A model generated the notes under the pieces. The model saw only the letters and a list, made by a program, of their open reading frames with translations, searched no databases and had not been told where the DNA came from. Shown piece after piece: positions 57,631 through 64,000 of a DNA stretch of 64,000 nt. Within the stretch, counting starts at the first letter, position 1. Each line of letters starts with the position of its first letter. The stretch is from Takakia lepidozioides. Lineage: Eukaryota; Streptophyta; Takakiopsida; Takakiales; Takakiaceae. The position numbers were made by a program, and so were the translations under genes. The stretch spans positions 11,532,001-11,596,000 of the forward strand of contig CM060731.1 in NCBI GenBank assembly GCA_030704615.1, given 5' to 3'.

Positions 57631-60600
57631 ATGGCAACCATTTGGACAACTGTAGCTAGGGTTCTGGAGTGGATATGTTGTGGATCTTCATCTTCCCTGA
57701 CCACCCAAGCTAATCCACCGGAGGATCATGATCTATCCCCTGAGGTTGTTTCAGGTGGCCTAGAATCACTGGGAAACTACGATGGTACTGTGGGCGTGGA
57801 AGACAAACAAGCTTATCCTGTGCATCAGTTGTGGCCACCATGTCCACGTGATACTAATTTTGATGTGGTGTTTTTCCATGGCCTACAATTTTCTGCCGGA
57901 GAGGATACATGGAAAAAAACATGGATGCAACGTGATGCTGTTGAAGTGTGTTGGCCTGAGAAGTGGCTGCCAAACGACTTGGGTGGGAATGTACGTGTGC
58001 TGATGCTATCATACGACGCAAACACCATAAAGCAGCAAGGGGTAGATGATGTCTCAGAGATCGCGAAGAATCTGATGCAAAGTGTGGTGATAAGGTCTAT
58101 TTTGTGCTGAACCCACAAACCCATTTGCCTATTGGATGAACTGGACAAAATTGCTTGATGCTGGTTTAGGGAGAACTAATCAAAATATCAGAAATGTGGT
58201 TGGACATCAGACACCACACCTAGACGGATTTGACTTCGCGAGAGTGTGCACGATTTATCCAGTGCGCATAATTGTTTTGTTCATTTTTGTCTGCACAGTC
58301 CTCATGAATCACCATGGTTTGCTCTGTATTGCAGTGACACTTGGAAGTTGGGCCAGCATCACCCTTTCGTGCTTGTGGGTCACAGCTTTGGCGGGCTTTG
58401 TCATTAAGAGTATGGTGGTGGAAGCTAAAAGGTTATCACATAGCAAATGTTTGAATGAGCTGGACAAGAGAGCTGTCCACTCGGCCAAGGCTTTTCTGAA
58501 GAATCTGAAAGGTGTGGCCTTCTACGCCGTTCCTCATGCGGGTTCCAACCTGACCTTGTATGCCAGGCGGTGCAACCAGGTGTGGGGTGGTATGACGACA
58601 CGGTGGGCAGGAATTATGCGGAATGTGGAGCCTTTCCAGCTGCAAATGGCAGAGTTGTCTACAGATTTTGACAAAGCAGTGCCTGACTCCCTCAATGTGT
58701 TCGCCTTTGCTGAGGGCAAGCCTACAAGAAATGCGGTGAGCTTTGCTCTACATGGTATCGAGGTTAAGCTATAAATGTGGTAATTTTCTGTCGGTTGCCA
58801 TGAAAATTCAAGAGGACTTTGAATATATCTAGATATACCGCCTGATTGTTTTCTCTCTCCTAGGAAGGAAGGTTCTTGTCGGTGAGGAAATCTCTTCCTT
58901 TTTCCTGCAAGGCAGAAAGAGACGCCCATATCTTAGGCAGAAGACCTAGTACTTATCATGTGGGCTCAATGTGTGGGGTTATGAGGTGCATGGTGATCTG
59001 TCACTCCTAGGGGAATTGTACGATGAACATTCATTGGATTGCACTGCGCAAATGAGAGTAATACAAAAGTGGCAAATGTCAACAGGGAATGGTGGTGGAA
59101 CATGCTTCTGCACAGGCACTCTCTGGATACAACAACTATAAACTTGAAGACAGTGATCACACAGAAGTTTGCAAGCCAATTGGCAGGAAACATGAAAGCT
59201 ACCAACAACTTCTACAGTTCTTGAAACTTTGCTGCGATGATGTTGCCCGGCTGCAGCACGTTTTGCCACACCGAGTCGGATTAGAAGAGTCATTGAAGAT
59301 TGTGATTGATAACTAAACCAGATGGGGGACAGTGTGGGGGTTTTGGGTGTGTGTGGCATGGGTGGGATTGGGAAAACAACGCTCACCAAGGAGGTATACA
59401 ACCAATTTGCAGGGCATAATAAATTTGAGAAGCTGAGCTTTCTCAAGGATGTAAGATCGAGTGGAGTTCTGAATTTGCAAAAACAGCTGGTGCTTGACTT
59501 ACTTCAAGAGGATGTCAAAAATGGTGATGATTTCTTTTACTGGTTTGAGCGGCTCATGGGTTGGAAAGTGCTCATTGTTGTTGATGACATAAGTCAGAGG
59601 AGCCAATTTGAACAGCTCATACCTTGCATCGACAAACTTGCTCGGGGTAGCCGAGTTCTCATCACATCATGTGATCAAAACCTCTTGAGCAACATCATGA
59701 AAGGAAGTGCAGGAGCAGAAGTCTATGAAGTGCAGGTGCTGACCCCCTCAGACTCGCAACAGCTCTTCAACTGGCATGCCTTCGATAGAGAGAAAGCCAG
59801 TGATGGCTTTCAAGAGCTTGCAAAGCAGGTTGCGGATGCTTGTAGTGGCCTTCCACTTGCATTGGAAGTTATTGGAGCGTTTTTGTTCGACAAGAAAAAC
59901 CCAGAGCATGAAGGTTGTTGGCATTAAGCAGCCATGACAATGCGGGAAGATGGAGATATTCTTGACAAGCTCAAGATCAGCTATGATGGTCTTTCTAAGG
60001 ATGCTGATAAGCTGATGTTTCTGGACGTAGCCTGCTTCCTGATTGGCAAGCATGAACATATGGTGATGCAAATATGGGAATCATGTGAATCCTACAGTGG
60101 ACTACAGGTGTCGTTCCGCACACTCATGGACAAGTGTTTAGTAAAGTTGGATGGGGACAGACGATTGAGAATGCACGATCTTCTCCGCGACATGGGACGG
60201 GATGTGGTCCGTAAGCAGTCACACATTGAAGGGCAGCGAAGCCACTTGTGGGATCCTGTCATGGCAGAACGAGTATTGTGAAAGAACCAGGTAGGTTCTA
60301 AGTACGCTAATTATAGGACTTGTGAAACACTTCTGATGCAGTGTGGATCCAAATCTTCATGCACGAGCTTTTATTGACCTGGGTCTACAAGGAAAAGACA
60401 CAAATGATCTACATTCTGCCTGTAATTTGCCTTTTCACTACAATGCTGCAAATTGAACATTCACATGTACGAGAGGTCATTTTGCAAACTGGAGAAGGTC
60501 ATTATAAGTGCTTGAGCATTAAACATTCTATATGGTCTTGATGTGCAATTCCTGCAATCCATATAAGTCTTCCAAGTGCCCACGTGGCCCCATGTCATGC

Positions 60601-63600
60601 TTAGCTTATGTCCCTTGTTTACATTCCTCCCACCCAAGCTGCCCGCTAGGGAATAAGGGCGAGCGCCTCTATTATAATGAGTATTACTATGGGGATTCAC
60701 ATATGTTGAGGTAGCCTGTTGCTAAAAGCTGACACATACAGTGTACAAGGCCTTGTTTTGACATGATTTTTTTTTATCAAAATACCTGCATTGTGTACAG
60801 GGAACGGATAGAATCCGAGGGCTTTCAGTAGCCAGAGCACAGGCTGGTGCGGCCTGGATAGCTGAGAAGTATGCAAATATGAGTGAACTAAATTTCCTTG
60901 TACTAGACGGTTGTCAAGTAATAGGCAACTTTTCTACCTGGTCAGAAGACTTGCCATGGCTGCAGTGGAGATCCTTGCCTCTGTCAGGGCTACCTTTGAA
61001 TCTGAACCTTCTCAACTTAGCGGTGCTGGATCTATCCGACAGCTGCAGCATTACTCGGATTTGGCCTGAGGACCCTACACTTGAGGTATAAATTCTATGA
61101 ATAGGCATCTGAGTACTTACATCGACAACCTCTGGGTTGGGTCATCGGCATTAATTTGGGATTCATAAGATGATAGGTTGAGCCGCCGCAGCTTTCTTGA
61201 TGGTTACACGACTTGCTCTTCTCCTGTTCATTTTCCTTTCTTTGCCATGTTGTCTAGCTTGAAGGAATAAATTGACAAGTAGTACAGTTTAATTAGCAGC
61301 TCTTGAACCGATATTGTCAATATAGGAGCTATAAACACGGCAGTGCTCAATAATATATGTGGGCACCGCACCTGGATAGAGTTTCCTGTTTTCACTTCCA
61401 CAAGAGCGCACGCAGCGCTGGATGGGATCAGATGTGGAAAACTTCTGTAAGATCTAGAGAAATCATTTTTGATGTTTTCAGGACTTGACGTTGTACTGCA
61501 GTTTCCTTGCAAGGAGTTGTGGATTTTGGTACTCAAAAACTGCATTGCCCTCGAAGACTTCCTCAAAATATTGGGAAACTATGGAGACTGAGGGATCTGG
61601 ATGTGCGAGGGTGCTCGACCTTGAAGGCTTTGCCTGACTCTTTTGGCGAGCTGAAGGAGCTTGAGGTCCTCAACTTGTCAGGGTGTGTTAACCTGTGGAT
61701 ATTGCCCAACACGATTGTGAACCTGTCGAAACTCAAGAAAATTATGTTGAACGAGTGCACCAAGCTGAAAAAGTTGCCCATGTCATTGGGGAATCTTCAA
61801 AGCTTAGTCGAATTTTGGGCTGAAGGATCTTCCCTGTCAGAACTGCCAGACTCGCTTTCACAGTTGTTCAACTTGGAGCACTTGCATCTCTTGAATTGCA
61901 GGGATATCCGAGAGTTGCCCTTGTCCATCAGTGGACTTGGGAAATTGAGGGTGTTAAACATGGGGATGACTGGAGTGGAAAGACTTCCAGAGGATTTTGG
62001 GCAGCTCACAAGCCTCACCGAATTGCATCTTCATGAGTGTGACCACTTACAGACTCTCGCTGAGAACTTTGGTTGCCTTCAACTTCGTATTCTCTTCATG
62101 CATCACAATCCTAACCTTATCATGCTCCCGGAAGGATTTGGATGACTTAAAGCTCTTGTCGATCTCGATCTTAGCTATTGCTCAATCCAAGAAGAGGGAT
62201 TGTCTTCAGATTTTGGGGCCCTCAGTGCGCTCAGAACTCTCAAATTGGAGTACAATCATATGGTTACGCTTCCTGAGAGCTTCAGAGACCTACGAGCCTT
62301 GGTCTGGTTAGTGATCCAGCATTGTCCAAACCTCACTCATGTTCGAGCGCTGCCATGGAGGCTGGAGACCCTTGATGTTGGAGATTGCCCCGAGCTTATA
62401 GAGATTCCGTGGCTGGGAAATCTGAGCTTTCTAAGCAATTTAACACTGTGCAACTGCACAAGATTGGCACAAGTGCAGGGGCTGGACTCTTTGACTGCTT
62501 TGGAGGAATTGAATCTGACAGGCTGCACCATGTTGCAGAGCGCACAGGGTCTGAACCATAATAGGGCCTTGAAACTGTGCTACCTGAGTGGGAGTAAGAT
62601 TTCCATGCCATACGACAGCAATTGGTTGGAGGTAAGCTCAGATTTTGAGATTGAACTCTGCTGCCTTTGTAATGAGTTGCTGTTTGAATATAATGTGAGA
62701 CATGACTTGCAAACCTTAATAACCTTTAGTCCTCTTCTTCCAGTCTACACTCGTTACCTAGAGTGTTTTAGTTACCCTTGATCAAGAGCGCATGTTCATA
62801 AGGTCTATTTCTTCGCACGTCTTGTTTCTTTAGCTCTGTATTATATTATGTCGGTCTCACTAAGATTGTATTTGCAAGAGTGTAGATGTGGGAGATGCTA
62901 ACAATTCACAGGACACATTTTCAAACCTGTATGAGTCCAGGATCTTAAAAAATTTGGACCATAATTAAAAACTGATTATGAATAGGGCACGGATGATTCT
63001 CTAATTCAACCTTGGGTTCCAAATGACAATGATCGTCAGAGGTACCTAATTCCGACAATGGCATTATACAGAGCAGCACCTTCGTTGATTCAGCTGTGAG
63101 GTGCGCTTTGGTCAGTACCTCAAAGCTTGATTGATATCACTGAAAACAGTCACAAATGCACATCAGTATTGTCTAGCAGCATTATAATCAGGGGAGAAAT
63201 CTAGGAGGTCCCAAGAATAGGGTTAGTTGGTGTCAAGATTGACCACGAATCTAACCTTCGTCATAATCTTAGCTACCTCCCATTTGCTGCAACTACTCGC
63301 CAAACAACTTTTAAGCATGGTTGTAATTGCCAACATGTCCATCTGCTTCCACTCCACATTTGATTACACAAGTTTTTTTAAGCTCTCTAGATTAGCATTG
63401 ATCCAGCTCCACATTGATCATCTAACCTCGGTTAAGAATTCCAATGTTATGTGCAGGAAGAACCAGCCATACAGGTGGTGAGCTACTACGACATTGCCCT
63501 GGGATTTGTGAACAACGGCATGGCACAAAGAAAAGTGGTGGACAAACAATGGGCCAACGAGTTCTGCATGGAGGCCACCGTTACAGAGCGGGAAAAGTGC

Positions 63601-64000
63601 ATAGCTGTCATCTTCTCCATCGTGGCACACGATCAAGGTTACTCCGACTATCCTCACAACCACGGTCGCTATCATGGATGGTGCATCTTGGAAGCTCGCA
63701 TTGTTCAGAACAATGAGGAGATTTACATTAGCGGTTTGTTCAGGTTGCGGCAAGCCGACATCAGGGACCAAATGTATTTGTGCACATTGCAAAGACAACA
63801 TGCCTTTGTGACTGCTCTGCAGCACGGAGACAAAATCTGCCTGTATGCGCGCTCATACTACCCTGCGTGGGCCATCACGGTGAAGCAAGGGGCAGTGTGT
63901 GTGGTCTATGCAGCAGCAGCAGGGGAGCTGGAGGAGATACAAGTGGTAGCAAATGGGGGCAGTGAGGCTGCAGAGAGCAATGTGGGTGTGAAGGCAAAGT
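57631..64000 (+). pseudogene. Alpha/beta-hydrolase-NB-ARC-LRR receptor (HNL class), multiply broken
   Basis: HNLs are intracellular immune receptors of non-seed plants, with a hydrolase in place of the TIR or coiled coil. Exons: 57631-58094, 58335-58735, 59086-60290, 60801-61085, 61502-62631 and 63457 to the window end. The hydrolase has DVVFFHGLQF, nucleophile elbow VGHSFGG (Ser), FYAVPHAGS and SDHTEVCKP (His). The NB-ARC has P-loop GMGGIGKTTL, kinase-2 KVLIVVDD, GSRVLITS, GLPLAL and MHDLLRDMGRDVV. About twelve LRRs follow (LRDLDVRGCSTLKALPDSFG and similar). Damage: an extra base at 58393-58396 just after the elbow, two shifts between 59311 and 59335, TAA at 59925-59927, TGA at 60279-60281, a missing base near 61556 and TGA at 62143-62145. 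Splice sites are intact and coding similarity is high, so decay is recent. Confidence 0.85.
63457..64000 (+). CDS. C-terminal domain exon of the HNL locus (open at window edge)
   Basis: After the acceptor TATGTGCAG the exon joins in phase to the LRR exon and stays open for 181 codons up to the window end, with no damage. It starts EEPAIQVVSYYDIALGF and contains the signature HDQGYSDYPHNHGRYHG followed by ILEARIV. Alternating hydrophobic/polar segments (YARSYYPAWAITVKQGAV, VYAAAAGELEEIQVV) look like a beta-sandwich. I recall a similar HDQG-W-Y-HG-Y-WFE pattern in fungal and plant proteins of unknown role, but cannot name a family. It would be a post-LRR domain comparable in position to the C-JID of TIR-NLRs. 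Confidence 0.6.

Overview
The window is nuclear DNA of a land plant. Genes have short GT-AG introns and lie between long stretches of nested, decayed transposons. Plant-type families are present: a plant-type RecQ helicase tail, cytosolic LeuRS, a family-1 UDP-glycosyltransferase, SWIM-type Mutator-like transposases and a Ty3/gypsy fragment. The NLR at the right end begins with an alpha/beta-hydrolase domain (HNL class). HNLs are known from bryophytes and other non-seed plants, so a spore-bearing plant is most likely. The species is not identified.

Left part (1-19 kb) is gene-rich: the last eleven exons of a RecQ5/RECQL4-like helicase (+), a single-exon cytosolic leucyl-tRNA synthetase (-, convergent with the helicase), a multi-exon membrane protein with a HERP-like tail (-), and a two-exon UDP-glycosyltransferase (-). 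All look intact over the part seen.

The middle (20-57 kb) is a transposon graveyard: two short inverted-repeat elements at 20-22 kb; a hAT/ZNF862-like transposase pseudogene at 23.5-26.5 kb; and three hAT-type elements at 28.3-32.0 kb, two in tandem sharing one palindromic 8-bp target duplication and one nested with its own. From 32.7 to 43.6 kb a minus-strand island encodes a ParB-like plus degenerate methyltransferase-like protein and two FCP1/NLI-like HAD domains. It is interrupted by a SWIM-transposase remnant and a gypsy fragment. From 48.4 to 53.0 kb a plus-strand SWIM/MULE-type transposase pseudogene diverges from it. A short hairpin motif, ACTTCG-N10-CGAAGT, recurs at least 14 times across 33-48 kb, in the introns and upstream region of the minus-strand genes and in the leader of the plus-strand transposase. 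This ties the two halves together as a possible large cargo-bearing element. A further truncated MULE and a G-rich tandem array with many CACGTG cores fill 53.4-57.1 kb.

The right end (57.6-64 kb) is the HNL-type immune receptor locus: alpha/beta hydrolase, NB-ARC, about twelve LRRs and a C-terminal domain of unknown role. The hydrolase, NB-ARC and LRR parts carry frameshifts and three stops, so it reads as a recent pseudogene. The last exon is fully open to the window edge.
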